A DNA stretch of 64,000 nucleotides from Lutjanus erythropterus (GCA_020091685.1 CM034601.1:3224920-3288919), one strand, 5' to 3'; numbered from the stretch's first letter, positions 23,950 to 36,502 are shown. Translations and numbers: made by a program. Notes: generated from the letters alone by a model not told the origin.

Positions 23950-24240
23950 CTTTAATTCCTCTGCCGTCTCCGACCAGATGACGCACTCTGCTCGCTCCGT
24001 GCCATCTCAAGTTTTATGTCCAACATTTTAACACACGAGGAATAAAAACACACTTTTCCGTGTCCGTGTGTCCGTGTGTCTGTGTGTGTGTGTGTGTGTG
24101 TGTGCTGTCCACCGGCTCCTGTCAGACTATCACCGGTTAGAGGATGTGAGCTCCTCCGCTCCCTCCTCTCCTCTCCTCTCCTCTGTCCTCTCTCCTCTCC
24201 TCCATGCGCGGAGCTGTGCGTCGTGTTTTGGACGTCAGAG
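23950..24240 (-). promoter_or_regulatory. candidate prr7 5' UTR exon and promoter region
   Basis: On the minus strand, gacggcagaggaattaaag is followed by a strong donor, gtgagt, at 23,949. The stretch just upstream (24.05-24.25 kb) is unusually GC- and pyrimidine-rich, contains CpGs (cgcatggagg, gcgcgg on the plus strand) and a near-CRE TGACGTCC, and holds CT-rich and GT repeats. No other gene is nearby on this strand and prr7 begins 12.4 kb downstream. It could be the non-coding first exon of prr7. This is inferred; the start site is not visible. Confidence 0.3.
24081..24104. repeat. (GT)n microsatellite in candidate promoter
   Basis: Twelve TG units, preceded by short gtgtccgtgtgtccgtgtg variants and followed within 60 bp by CTCCT-rich sequence (24,160-24,205). 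Confidence 0.95.
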
Positions 24241-25304
24241 GTAATAAAAAGAGGTTTATCGGTTCACCTTGACAGGATGGCTCCTCCCTACCTCTTTCTC
24301 CCGTCTCTCCTCTCTCCTCTCCTTCTTTCAGTCCCTCCCTTCTTCCTCTCTCATCGCAGGAGCGGCAGAAGGAGCGTTTCGTGACACTGTCTGTCTTGTC
24401 CGTCCGTCCGTCTGTCTGGATGATGAGAATACAAATCAACCCACCGGCGGGGTTTTCCAAGGACGCACGACTTGGCAAACGAAGACAGACTCCTAGGTGT
24501 GAAATATTAGGTTATATGAGGCCATCAACACTCGTATACAGACTATAAACACTACAGTTATGATAATTAAGCAACATCACAGGAGAGAAAGTGCTGTAAT
24601 CTTTAAACAAACTGCAGTTTGTTGAGTGGGGTTTATCAGGTTTACTTAAACTGCATCTGGGATATTTTATTTTTGAAAAAAATGTATTGTATCAAAATAT
24701 TATTCTTTCATTTTTACATTTCTTGTTGCCTGCAGCATTGTGCCAATGACCAAAGCAAAGTCGTGCTGATATTCAGTACAACAGAATGACCTTGAGTGTG
24801 ATATAGACCCTTACCAGGGTTGCCAGGTCTGTGTGACAAAAGCAGCAAAATAGCCACTCAAAAGTAGGGATGTGCACGATTAGTTGACTACACACTAGAT
24901 TCTCAAACTGTGGTTTGTGAGCTCCCTCTAGTGGTATGTTAAGGAATATCAGAAATGTATATTTTTTAAATATTAAATAAATTAATTAAAAAGCTATGCA
25001 AACACACAGCATTAATAACTGAAACACAAAGTATCAGATCACTGAAATGTTTCAATATTAGCCTGCTACGTTGTTATGACCATGCATGTAGCGTGCACGT
25101 AAGCCATTCATCTGGAAATTACAAGCTAAACTGCATTGGCAAGATAGTAAGCGCAGGTAAAATGAAGAGAATGTAATAGTTCCCATCTGGAGGCACAATT
25201 GCAATGTTTTCAAAGAGAAGTGCACAGTAGGAGGACAATATTTCAAGCAGCCATGTTGAAAATGAAATGGACGACTGAACAGAACACCAGTGCTAGAAGC
25301 TGCT

Positions 25305-25445
25305 TAAAAAATGCCAATGAAGCAGTTTGGCAACGTTTTAATCTAGAAGGTGAAAATAAGGTTGAATGTAGGCTTTGACAGAATAAACTGATCTATAACC
25401 ACTCAAATGGATCAATGACTAACCACATTCAGCACAGAGATGGAC
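25305..25445 (+). pseudogene. BED zinc finger relic of a hAT transposase
   Basis: Translated on the plus strand, this stretch reads WQRFNLEGENKVECRL, stop, QNKLIYNHSNGSMTNHI. This is the ZBED-type BED finger layout, but the second Cys codon of the CxxC pair has become TGA. No longer frame surrounds it. About 430 bp upstream, gggatgtgcacgattagttg (24,867) is a phrase common at ends of fish repeats, so the element may have been larger. Confidence 0.5.
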
Positions 25446-25694
25446 GTTAACCTGCTAACAGAGCAGCCGCTGCTGCTGCTAGCACTGACTGGTTTGTCAC
25501 GGTGATTTGAGCATGTTCTAAAAGTCTGCATTTAAATTTTAAATTTATTTAGCCATTAGTTAAAAGGAACTGTTGGAAAAACCCATTTAAACCCAGTGAC
25601 GGCCTTATCTTTCTGGTCGAGATGGTCAGTCAGCTTTATCAGGGAGGTCGACCGTCAGAGAGTCAGAGTCTGTACAGACACACAATCAGCTGTG

Positions 25695-25830
25695 TGAGGT
25701 TAAGATAAGATAAATTAATCCTTTATTGATCCTCAGAGGAGAAATTCAGGTTGCAGCTCAAGGACAGGGGCCAGTACAGAATCAGATAAAGGAAAAGTAA
25801 AAAAAATAAAACAGTGATGAAAATGAGAAT
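25695..25830. repeat. AAGATAAGATAA-headed repeat, probably a reversed LINE 3' end
   Basis: The run taagataagataaattaatc is followed by ctttattgatcctcagagg and agaaattcaggttgcagc. This is the usual arrangement of a fish non-LTR element tail read backwards. Only about 135 bp is recognisable. Confidence 0.4.
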
Positions 25831-26134
25831 AGAAATAAAAATGCCAGCTGTATTCACTTAACATTACTTAAACTAATAATCTACTGCAGTACTGTCTCAA
25901 GTGAAGTAAACTGTGTGAGCATGAAAGAGTAATACGATCCCATCTACTATAACAGCAGAATGAATCAAATGATACTTTTTGTCTTTTTAAATATTTAAAT
26001 ATTTAAATGTGGTGCATCATGTAATAAAGTAGAAAAACATATTAACATAATAGCAAAGTATGGAATTTATTTATTTTTTACTTTTTCTTCCAAAAACAAA
26101 CAAAGAAGCATGGAAGTGTGCTCACAATTGCCAG

Positions 26135-26312
26135 GTTTACACAGAGACCAACCACTAATGTTACCTACACAAACCAACCGCTAACTCCAGCTACACAGGC
26201 AAAGTGGTAACGTTATCCATTCAGACCAACCAGTAACGTTAGCTACACAGACCGACCGCTAACGTTAGCTACAGGGACCAACTGATCATTTTAGCTACAC
26301 AGACCAAACAAC
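26135..26312 (+). repeat. 26-bp minisatellite, array 1 (about 7 units)
   Basis: Units of the form TAAYGTTAGCTACACAGACC followed by six more bases (commonly aaccgc) recur with a 26-bp period. The unit is the same as in the larger array at 41.3 kb. Individual units differ by several bases. Confidence 0.85.
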
Positions 26313-27171
26313 CTAAACAACAAAAATAAAACATTATTATTCTAAAACTTTTTTAACAGGTAATTAGTAACTATGAAAATACATTTTTAAGGTAACCCTC
26401 CCGACCCTGATGCTAACATTAGCAATCAGCTCAACCTTTGTACAGCTAAATCTGATAAAGCCAATCTCAGAGCTAAGTCTGACAAGCTGACTCTAAAATG
26501 TCCTAAAATGGCCACCGTACGGAGATAAAGTCCTTTAGATTTAGGCAACAGCACAACCTCTCCTCTGACACCACCCTCAGGACAAAGCATGGCTTGATTT
26601 TTAATTTCTTTAACAAACACATTAAAGAGGTTTTTGGAAACGTCTCGCTGATCACTTCAGCTGATGAATACAAAGAACAAACGTGTGTCTGTGGTGGATT
26701 CTGTGCTGCTTGAGTCCTCAGGGCCCTGCAGCCTTTTCTGCTTTATCACCTGCTATAATCAGAGTTATTAGAATTCTCATGAAGTCAGATGTGTAAAATA
26801 ATCCCTGAGTAGATGGAGAGAATGAGAACCAGCAGGGCTCAGAGTCCCGTTAAAACCAGCCAGTTCATGTGGACAAAACCTGGAGCAGGATTGTGGATCA
26901 GTCAGAGGTTATTACAGGATGTTTGAAAGCCTGGATTTCGGTATCTGATCACTGAAGTGGCGCATGCTGTACAGGAAGCACTTGAAGTGATGCACCAGAG
27001 CATGTTGATTCAATCACTACCGATCAAACATCAATATCACACTCGATCAGGTTCTATTAACTGGAGAAGCTCAATCTACAGCGAATTAACAAATTCCTCA
27101 AATCTGTTTGCGTTTGCTGACTTCGCCCGGTTTTATTAAATACATTTTTAAAACTTTACTAAACTTTAGAA

Positions 27172-27565
27172 CGATACACTGTAAAAACAAAAAAGTTGAG
27201 CAAACTCAAACATTTCAGGGCAACAGTTTTTCAGTTTTGAGCCCAACTCAAACTCTTAAGATCTGAAAAAGTTTTATCAACTACCGATCTTTTGTTGAGA
27301 TAATTTACTTTTGTTCTTTAGATAAACTTAAAACTTTGAATTTTAAAAACTCAAAACGTATTTAAAAAAAAACAGTCACTGAAGTGAAAGTAAAAGTAAA
27401 AAATTTTCAGGCACAAATTAGGTTTGATTTTTTGTTTTTACTTCTAAAACTCACAGATTAAATTTTATCTAAAGAAAAAAGTTAATTATCTTAACTAAAC
27501 ATTAAAGTTTATTAAAACTTTTTAAAGCTTATTTCAAAACTTTCCAAAGGGTTTGAGTCAGGCTC
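27172..27565 (+). repeat. MITE-like repeat, copy 2
   Basis: The copy starts atacactgtaaaaacaaaaa, then agttgagcaaactcaaac and ttgagcccaactcaaac. An acactgtaaaaa start is typical of this teleost family. The 3' part (aaaactcacagattaaattt) matches the reverse-oriented copy at 3.0 kb. Confidence 0.5.
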
Positions 27566-28341
27566 AGAACTCAGAAATCTGCAAATGAATAACAATATTG
27601 TTAAGCTGGTTAAAGGGTAATGTTTTAATTATTTTTAAACATTATTTTAGATTAAACTATAATGCATTTTAATGTAATGTCATTTCACATATCATCAGCA
27701 TTTATATTTGGTCCACGTCCCGTTAGTGCAATCGGTACCATAAAAATGAACATTTTTCATGTTAAAGCACCTTTGGACATGTGTTCCCTTTGCATCTCTG
27801 CTGTGATTGTTTGCTGCGATCGTCTCAGATCATTCATACAATAAACATTTTATTTATGTACCTTTAAAACTGTTATGTTTGGTAATGAAAATGTTTTTAG
27901 ATGTAGAAATTTCAGCTGAAATCTGAGAATTTAGACTTTTTTTCTTGAAAAATTATTCAAACTGTTTAATCAATTATCAAAATAGTTGGCAATAGATCAA
28001 TTGATCAGTTAATATTTGCAGCTCTAGAAATGACCTTCTATTGATAATAAAGCATCACCAGTATTACTGATCCTCTTCTTGGTGTTAACTTTGTAAATAT
28101 AAATAGAGTCACACAGCCTTTTTTTTTTTAAAGCGTAGTACAACTATAAATATCCAGACTGCCTCTCAGTCAGAATAATTAAAAGTCAGTTTTTGTCTCC
28201 TGCAACAGTGAAGAACAGATGCAGCTTTTAATCAGCGACATCAGGTTACAAACAGGTGAGTTGATATCAGATGACCAGCAGTTTACAACACCTGCAGCTC
28301 GTGCTTATTAAATATTCATATCTCTGCAACAGCAATGGCTC

Positions 28342-28360
28342 CACACACACACACACACAC
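28342..28360. repeat. (CA)n microsatellite, short
   Basis: About nine CA units. Confidence 0.95.
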
Positions 28361-29666
28361 CTTTTGAAATGTAAAGAACTGTTGCTAAACAAAGGTCGAC
28401 ATCTCACTGTGTTCAAAACTTTACATACATGTGAGGCAGGTGTCATCGAGAGCCATGAAGATGAGGAGTCACATGAGATGAAACAGCTGTTTCCAGGTTA
28501 TAATCCGGTTTATCACCTTGAATTAGATAAAGAAAATGTTGAATGTTGTTCCAGTTGTGATTGAAGTTAATGTGCCTCTGCATCAGTCATGAGAGAGCTG
28601 CTGGTTTCCTCAGAGATCAGGGGCCGAGCCTGCAGCTGATTTGACTGTCAAACAGACTGGATTCAAATCAGCGTGAGCAGCTGACGTCTGGAAACAGAAC
28701 CGATGTCTCTGCTGTGTGTCCAGAGAACATCACCATTATTATGTAGCCTAAGTGTAGCACAAACTTTAATTTATTTTCTGGCAAATTTGCAAAAGGAAAT
28801 TCAAATTACTGTGGTGCATCAGGATAAAAGATGTTTTAAAATGTACTTGGACAAGCTGCACTTATGTGAGATCCACACGCTGCAGCCAAAGAAATTAAAG
28901 TTTTATTTTTACAAGAGAAAAGATGAAGCCAATAGTCTCACAGCAGGACCAGTCTAATAAAGTGGTTCTTATCTACTTTCTCCTGGTGGTTGTGGCGCAG
29001 CAACAAACACCACAGTTATGAACTGGGATGAATGTTGTCATGTAAATCTATCTGGTGCAGTGATTTGGGATTCAACTTTCTCCAGGCAGACTGAAGGGAA
29101 TTTACTGAACAGCTGCAGATATAATAAGTAAGTTATGGCACATGTCAACACGTTCTCACTCCCAACTCATCGAACACAGCAGCAAAGATGAGGCCTATTC
29201 AGTCCAACAGCAACTCCTCGCCTGGTACATAAACCAAAGTTAACATCCTTAATGTAGCCTAACTTATAAGTAAGCCTAATGTACGTTACACAAGCTGAAA
29301 AGAACTTTGTGTCTTTGACGCTGCATCAAAACATAAAGCCAGAGAAGCCGCCTGTGCTGTGAAGACGTAGATTGAATAAAGTACATCAGTGCTCCATATG
29401 GCTTCTGCTGAGGCGTCCATTATTAATTCAAAATGAAACTTAAGCCTGTTGCTCTGCTGTAAAACATAAAACTGGGTTTTTATTTACATCACACACTTCT
29501 TCTGCCGCTTCAGATGAAAAAATCAGCACAAAGCAAACAAAAGAAGCTGATTAATGATCACTGCGAGTCATGTTCTGGTCCGGCGTGTGTAGAAAAGTGT
29601 GGCTGTGTGAAATCAGCCTATTGGCACTGACGTCATCCTCCTCCAATCAATGATGAAACCTGCAGC

Positions 29667-29698
29667 GATGATGATGATGATGTTGATGATGATGATGA
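29667..29698. repeat. (GAT)n microsatellite
   Basis: Ten or so GAT/ATG units with one TTG interruption. Confidence 0.95.
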
Positions 29699-29949
29699 AG
29701 CATCTTGTGACTGATGGAAAGTCAGTCTGTAGGTTTAGTTGTTTGACTTCAGACAGAAGAGTCTGTCCTCCAGCCGGTTGTTTCCACATCCTGTTGAGAT
29801 GAACACTGAGTCTGTTGTCTTCATCGACTCTTCGGTCATAAAGATCAGTCTGTTCGTCGCACACACATGCACACAAACACACACAAACACACACACACAC
29901 AAATGTGGCCTTTTGTCCCATTTCTTCCTCTCTAGAGGCAAAAAAAGTA

Positions 29950-29982
29950 AAATCCCCCGACTTCTCCAGGCCTGGGGGATTT
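29950..29982. repeat. hairpin: 9-bp perfect inverted repeat, 15-nt loop
   Basis: aaatccccc pairs with gggggattt. It has no poly-T following and no gene nearby. Confidence 0.9.
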
Positions 29983-30354
29983 CTGGAATTTGGACATGAA
30001 GTAAGTTGGTGTCAGTAAGCTAAATAACTCAAAATAAAATTTTCACAACGCGGTTACTTTACAGCCTGCCACATTTGACAGAAATTTGACAACTACTGTA
30101 ACCATACTGTCCAAAGCATGAGACTTGTGTGACAGCTATGCTCGGGTCTGGGACAGGGAGGAAATGTCCTGGAAACGTCCATCCTCCCACTTCCAGCACA
30201 GGAGCAGCAAGTTTCTGCTGTTTGCAGAATAAGTCACTAAATTTGTCACTAGTTGCTTTTTAGAAGTTAAGTGACTAAGAGGGTCTTAAAATCGCTAAAT
30301 GTGCACGAGCGCTGCTTGAATGAGTACACAGACAGGAAAGACAGGATAAAATGA

Positions 30355-30373
30355 TAAATAAATAAATAAATAA
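30355..30373. repeat. (AAAT)n microsatellite, short
   Basis: Four to five aaat/aata units. Confidence 0.9.
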
Positions 30374-30404
30374 GAATAGTAATAATTTCAGTATAGTCGG
30401 TGGA

Positions 30405-30487
30405 AATTTCGAGTACATCTAAGCAGGCTGGGTGTCACGACTTAGGCTGTGACCCCTGTTGTTTTCCTGTACTCTCTCTGTTTCCCC

Positions 30488-30519
<32 letters not shown>

Positions 30520-30935
30520 TGTGGGTGTGTTGTGGGTGCAGCATCATCATCATCATCATCAGGCACCTGGTGGACCTCGACAGCTGTGTGCAATTGCCTC
30601 ATCTGCTCTCCCCTTAAGAAGCCGGCTCTCCAGCCACGCAGAACCAGATTGTTCAGCCAGCTATGTGGTTCCTTGAGATTCCAGCGTTTTCCCCCTGTGC
30701 TTCCCAGTCTAACATCTCTTCTCCTGTGCCTCAGAAATCCAGCGCAGACATCTCCAGAACCAGCGATCTGCAAACACAGCTGCTGCTCATTCCTCCACGC
30801 GTCCTCCCAGCTCATCTGCCTTCTCCAGTGCCCCCCCCCCCACCCTTGGTTTTCCCAATAAATCCCCTTACCTTGTGCAACTACCTGTGGTGTCGTGTCC
30901 AAAACAACTGCCTTAACACTAAGTGGATGGTCAGA
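30405..30935 (+). repeat. retroelement 3' end-like segment with AATAAA and GT tract
   Basis: The segment has ggtgtcacgacttaggctgt, a GT microsatellite, cacctggtggacctcgac and ttcccaataaatccccttac, then a gtggtgtcgtgtcc ending. It is the same general class as the segments at 2.5, 38.9 and 58.9 kb. The 153- to 155-codon frames on both strands are low-complexity products of this segment. Confidence 0.4.
30489..30530. repeat. (GT)n microsatellite within retroelement-like segment
   Basis: GT run with GGTGTG variants at its right end, followed by a cat repeat at 30,543-30,560. Confidence 0.95.
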
Positions 30936-33439
30936 GATCCATAAGAGATTTCCCCCTTATTTTTTAAGTGTAAGTGTGTTGTTCCAGTTGCAGTGATTGT
31001 TCAGTATTTGTTTGAAGACATTAAATGCTGGGAGTCTTTGCTGGTTCCAGTTAAGCAAAACGCACTTCTTTGCTATATATATTATGCCAATCCCCTTTGC
31101 AGACATGGGGTCTAGCATCCTATCCAGTTCTGCCCCTCTATTTTCAGGTTGGTAGGAAAGAAAACAGGAAAAAAAACAAAAAAAGACAGTTATGCAAAAT
31201 GCTTTTGAATCTGCACTAAACAAAAGTTAAATGTTTTATTGCACAGAATTTAAAAATGAATATTAAACACTGGAGCAGAAATAAGAAGCAACAGTCTGAA
31301 GATTCACAGTGTGCATCAAAGCAACACAAGCTGTGCTGCTTTGGACTCATAAATCATTTTAATTGTAATTCCTGTGAGCCGTGAAGGAAGCAATAACACA
31401 CTATTAGTATGTCACTGGTTGGGTGTCGGCATGCAACACGAACTCTGCTGCTATGATACAGAGCTGTGATACGAGGTGGAACGTTAACATAGAACAGCAT
31501 CAAAATCAGTGCAGAAGTTTGAAATTCTGAATAAATGTCAGATGCAAAAAACAGTGGAGACTTTTTTTTTCATCGTGTGTGTCTGATGTCTCAAGCGTTT
31601 CTTAATTGTTAACCACGATGAAGCGTCTGCATGTGTGTACGGACACCTATTGTTACTGTGAGTGGGTATTGATTAGACAAAGGATCGGAGACGTTTTGGG
31701 TGTGATTTCGTTTTGTTTTTTCGTCCCGTCTCATTTTCGTCTCCAGCTCCGCGGTCCTCAGTGGGAGCTCAGAAGTTTGATGAGCCACTAACTGGCATCC
31801 TCCCGCAACATGACGGCAATAAAACAACACAGCGACGAGCCGCAGACAATCACATCGCTATGACAACAGCTCGCTGTGGGAGCAAGGGACGAACAAAAGC
31901 TATTACATAAAAAGCCGTGAACTCTGCTGGGGTTTTTTTTTGCAGAGAACAGTGTAATACCCTCATATTAAAATCCTTTCTACAGTGTTATTAACTGACA
32001 ATACCCTGTGAATGTGTGCATGTTGTGTGGCAAACTGCCACTTGAATAATTGCGGTAATGTTTCAAATTAAAGCCTCTGTATACACCTGTTTCTATAAAT
32101 GCAGAACTATTAACATCCAGTCTGTGGTCCACAGGCTCTTCTGTTTAGCTCTAAAGAATAAAACTGCTCCTGCAAACTGACAATCCGGTACAAACCAGTT
32201 CTAAGAGATGCCGTGTGGTCAGAACCAGCAGCAGCTCAAGGACTCTCACTGAGGAAGAAGCGCTCTGTCGTTGTGCTCCAGCAACCTGCAGCGACGGAGG
32301 CTGGAGCCTTAAAACGACACGCTACAACTCCTTGTCTTCACGGCTGCAGTGAAAGCAGAGACTGTCCTCCTGTTTAGAATGACAGCATCACTCATTTCAG
32401 CAAGTCCAATAAAACTCACTCATAAATTAAAAATTAAAATGACAATTCAAAGAAATGTAGACTAATATCAACATTATATGAACACCTAATGGAGAAAAGA
32501 GGAAATACAAAACTGAAAGAACTGGGTGTGAATATTGCTGAAGATGAATGGTTGCATGTTTAGAGAACAGACTACTACATCAGTCATTCCCAAACACTGG
32601 CAGGTGACCCACAGATGGGTCACAGGAGCTTTTATTCGGGTCGCCAAATTAATAAAAGATTACGGAAGAAATTGTGCAAAATTAAAGATTTATATCTGCA
32701 GTTCACTTTTAATGAAGTGATTAAAGTGAGTATATGTATGTACTTTTTTTGTCTCATTTATAAAGCATGCTAAAAAATATCCTATATGATTATTCAATTA
32801 TTAATCACCAACTATTTTGGTGATCGATTAATTGGTCTCAGTAAACTTTTAGGGGAAAAAAAGTCAGTTTAACTGTGAATATTTTCTGGTTTCTTTACTC
32901 CTCTCTGTCAGTAACAAAACATTTGAGGACTTCACCTTAGACTTCGATCATCATATTTCAACATTTTACGCACCAAAGAAACTAATTAGTGAAAACATTA
33001 CAAAAATAGGTCTTTGCGTTAGCGTGTTAAGCAGCTGTTGTGGCTCTGTGCTTCTGCTCTGTGATCTGAGTTGCCGGGGTGTGTGTTTGTGTTGTTGCTG
33101 TATGTAAATGATAGACATGCTCTGGAGATAAAGAAATGGTCAAACTGCAGGAAATTAATTTGCAGCATTGTGCAACTGTGACCGCCACCCAGCAGTTAGC
33201 ATGTACTGACCATCAAGTAGAGGAAATATGGGATCCACAGATGATGTCACACTCAGTGGTACTGCAGCAAATTACTTACATCTATCATAATTTAAGTGTT
33301 AAGTGCATTTGGTTTGCTCTCATCTCAAACAAGGGGATACAGATTACGCAGGCTACCTGAATCATCTGGCTCACTCTGCCCTCCTCCATCTCCAACTTTG
33401 CTCCTCTCAGGTGGGATTCCCTGATCAGTCAGTTACTCA
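30936..33439. other. no gene seen
   Basis: Intergenic sequence with one short repeat fragment at 32.6 kb. No frame or splice pattern I could support. Confidence 0.5.
32579..32650 (+). repeat. short dispersed repeat fragment (GTGACCCACAGATGGGTC)
   Basis: The phrases cattcccaaacactggcagg, gtgacccacagatgggtcac and gggtcgccaaattaataaaa resemble a common teleost repeat. The same kind of start (tctcaaactgtggtttgtga) is seen near 24.9 kb. Confidence 0.35.
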
Positions 33440-34010
33440 TCAAAAGAGTGAGGTGTCTTTCCGCAACCCGTGGCACAAACACACACACTCACACGGCGTG
33501 TGACTCTGCACTTCCCGGCTTTTACTTTTCTGTCGGACCACTTCACTCAGTGAGTGTCCAGTTTGTGAGGCAGCAGCATTTATATCATCCGCCAAACGCT
33601 GCCACTCTGTAATGTCCACAGTATGTCCACCAAACAACATATTTTCCTCGTCTCAAACTCTGCAACAAAGACATGACTTCATTCTGTGTGACCTTTTTTT
33701 CTCTCTGTTTGCCACGATTGTCCTCATGCAGTTAGTGTGAATGAATATTAAATTTGGGGCGTTTCACTGATCATTTATAGGCAATTACAGGCAGTGCATG
33801 ACATCCACAAAGGGTGCGCCACATTTCAAGTTGATTGTGATTTATAAAGGAAAAGCGACGTAGCACGCGCCTACGCCCTGTCATATAAATCTGAACATTT
33901 TTATGTGTAAGCACTTCCTGTGTTTCGTCCGTACGCCATCTTTAAAGGTGACTCCTACTCACAGTTTTATAAACGAGAACCCCGGGTCGGGTGTTTACAA
34001 CTTCAGCAGC
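33440..34010 (-). repeat. possible Harbinger-type relic with Myb/SANT-like piece
   Basis: The minus-strand frame at 33,440-33,640 contains TEWQRLADDINAAASQTG and SLSEVVRQKSKSREV. This resembles the Myb/SANT-like domain (W..LA..IN.......EV..K) of PIF/Harbinger accessory proteins and NAIF1-like genes. Adjacent sequence gatttataaaggaaaagcg and acgcgcctacgccctgtc is of a kind seen beside such elements in fish. The match is short and the limits are approximate. Confidence 0.3.
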
Positions 34011-36404
34011 TGAAATAAAATGTTCATGAGTGATGAGAAAGGAAAAGTAAGTTTATTGCGCATTTCCAGAATAAAGTTGATATTTGGAGAATGAACTCTA
34101 TCGTCTATCGAGAGAAAACCTACAGGAGATCCATCAAGTGCAGCTGTCTGACAGTAAGGTCGATTCTATGAGCACAGTTCAGGTGGACTTCACAAAACCA
34201 AATCCAAATCAAAACCGGGTCCCAATTCTGGGACATCTTTTCTCCAGAGCTAATCTAAATGAAGGACTCGATTAGAGAAGTATAAAAAGCAGAGATGAAT
34301 CCCCTCGAAGTTCCTCTATCAGTGATGAATTTGTGAAATTCACCCCACAAGTCCTGACACTTGGAAATAAAAGAAGAAAGCAGTTCCTGTGAGGTCATGA
34401 TGCCCCCTTTTTCTGATTTATTCCTGTTTCTTGAAAGTTGACATTTTACAGATAAGACAGGCTCATTGGCATGCTGATGAGATGCCAAAGTGCTGATTGC
34501 TTGTTTTTGCTGTTTCCTGCCCTCAGCGGGGAAACCTGACTGCTCCGCATTCAGACATTAAGTGGCTCGCAGGCAGCGCGTCTGGGAAAAGGAAGCATTT
34601 CAGGGTCACAAGTCTCCTTCAAGTTCTTCTTTCAACTCTCAAACAAAAACTTGATTCTTCTCTGTCTGCACAGCTCTTAGTAAAAAGGATAAGTGGGTGT
34701 ATCAAAGCTGTAAAAAAAGGCCTTTTGCTGGTACTGGGGTTTAAAGTCTTACGAACAGTGTGCTGATGTCAGTTTGAAGTAAACCGTGTGGTTTTCTCTT
34801 CGGTGTGATGGATTAACACTATAACTTACATTATCACCAGTCATGACTGCAGAACAGAAGGCTTCAAATCAAAGTCATCAACAAGAAACCAACTGACAGA
34901 AATACAGGATCCTGAATGTACAAGAGTCTAAACAGGCAATATTAACCTTTCTCAAAATGACCAGTGTTAAAATTGTACAACTGCACATACCATCACACCT
35001 GCCAACATTTCTGTTTTCACAGGTTTCTCCCGTATTTCACGCCCGTCTCCCTTTTCGTTTTGTTGTTTCTCCCAGGAAACTCTGAACAGATCCGTAAGTT
35101 TTGTGTATTTGTTTGACACAGGCCCAGTTCAGGATGCGGAGCAGCATGCACTGCACCTTCAGTTTATCATTTATGCAGCCTCAATTGAAATTTGAGTGAT
35201 AAATGCCGAGCGCGGGCCGTGCATCGTCATGCGCACCTCTGAAACGGTCAAACATGGCGAAGACAGCTCTGGAAAAGGAAAGGTTTGCCTCAGGAAATAT
35301 GCAACACGTCTGGACCCTAAAATACTATTAAGAATTCCTGGGAATACCTACAAAATGACTTTTTTTGTTGTTGTTACTGGCACATAGACAAATCCGGTGA
35401 AGTACTGGAAGCTAACAAGCTGCCATTGCTGCGGTGGAAGTCAGAAAGAACCTGCGTAGTTCAGCTGCTCTAATTTCAACTTGAACATAAAATACACAAA
35501 CTTTTACTTGCTCTGTGAGCAGAGACTTGACGGCATCTGAACACTCTGAGCGTACAGTAGGTAACATATGGCAAAGACATACATAATAAAAACAATTAAA
35601 CATCTGTTTTTACTTCGTTAAAGGGCAAATCGACCAATCAAGCTGTGTAAAGTCTGATAAATGTCCTCAAGTGATGTCTGACTGGAGAAGATGTATGGAG
35701 CAAAAGAAGAAGATATCTCTGGTTCTGCTGCATCAATGTTAGTGTTTGTGATAAAGATTTAATTTGACAACAGAAAATTAAAAAGCCACTTCCCTTACCA
35801 GCACAAAGTTAAATTAAGCTGAGTCATTGTATAAACACATTAAAAACAATTATAAACATTTCTGAAATATTAACTTTGGATGTGAGTTAGCAACAGTTTG
35901 CTCACGGTGTACTGAAAATAATTTTTAAGAATTCCCCGGAGATATTTTCATTAACGCTGCCTGTCAAAATAATGAGTCATGTTTCTCGGCTGGGTGATCA
36001 GGACCGACGGGCTTTTCCCAGTTCCCATGAGGCTTTTCTGCAGCTGCTGAGGAGGGTGGGGGCGGTGGGTCAATATTAGAGCTGGTACCAGGGGAGTGCA
36101 TGTATTAAACAAATATCTCTTTAAAAAAAACACAAACATATACAGTTCATCTCATCAGTAACATTTTTATATTCAGTACTTTTTTTGGATGTGACTCAAC
36201 AATTTTTAAACTTAATGTCCCTTTCTTGTCTCTCAAGTCGATTGGTGTTTATATGGTTTGTAATGAATAATATAATGATTGAAAAAGTACAGATACTTGT
36301 GTAAAAACAGACTCTAGTAAAAGTAGAAGTTTCTATTTAACTCGCTCACTTCAGCAAAAGTGAAAAAGTACAGGCTGTGAAACGTTGACCCGACACACCA
36401 GATG
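34011..36404. other. no gene seen
   Basis: Intergenic sequence. The phrases ggtttctcccgtatttcacg and gcccgtctcccttttcg (35.0 kb) look repeat-derived. AAGTACAG/AAAAGTAGAAGT words at 36.27-36.39 kb, just before the inverted-pair repeat, are also repeat-like. Confidence 0.45.
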
Positions 36405-36502
36405 GTTTGTTACTCAGAACCATCTCAGATGCCGTCCAGAGAAACTGTTTGGAAAAGGGCAGGCACTTTAGAGAAAAACTTCAACCAATCAGATCAACTC
36501 AC
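36405..36502 (-). repeat. dispersed repeat, inverted pair copy 1
   Basis: Read on the minus strand, gtgagttgatctgattggtt then gcctgcccttttccaaacag and tggacggcatctgagatgg match the plus strand at 44.4-44.6 kb in order. Confidence 0.6.

Larger units (their letters stand above)
27566..30404. other. no gene seen
   Basis: AT-rich intergenic sequence with two microsatellites and one hairpin. Frames up to 102 codons are low-complexity shadows of CA and GAT tracts. Confidence 0.5.

Noticed and set aside
24137..24478. 113-codon minus-strand Arg/Glu-rich frame
   Set aside because: It is the translation of the CT-rich tract in the candidate promoter; low complexity.
26135..26312. CRISPR-like impression from regularly spaced 26-bp words
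   Set aside because: There are no unique spacers: the repeated units abut each other, and this is vertebrate nuclear DNA.
29613..29941. 102-codon minus-strand frame
   Set aside because: It is a product of the CA and GAT microsatellites at 29.67 and 29.88 kb.
30400..30902. Frames of 153 and 155 codons on both strands
   Set aside because: Both strands are open across a low-complexity GT, CAT and CT-rich retroelement-like segment; no domain and no splice context.
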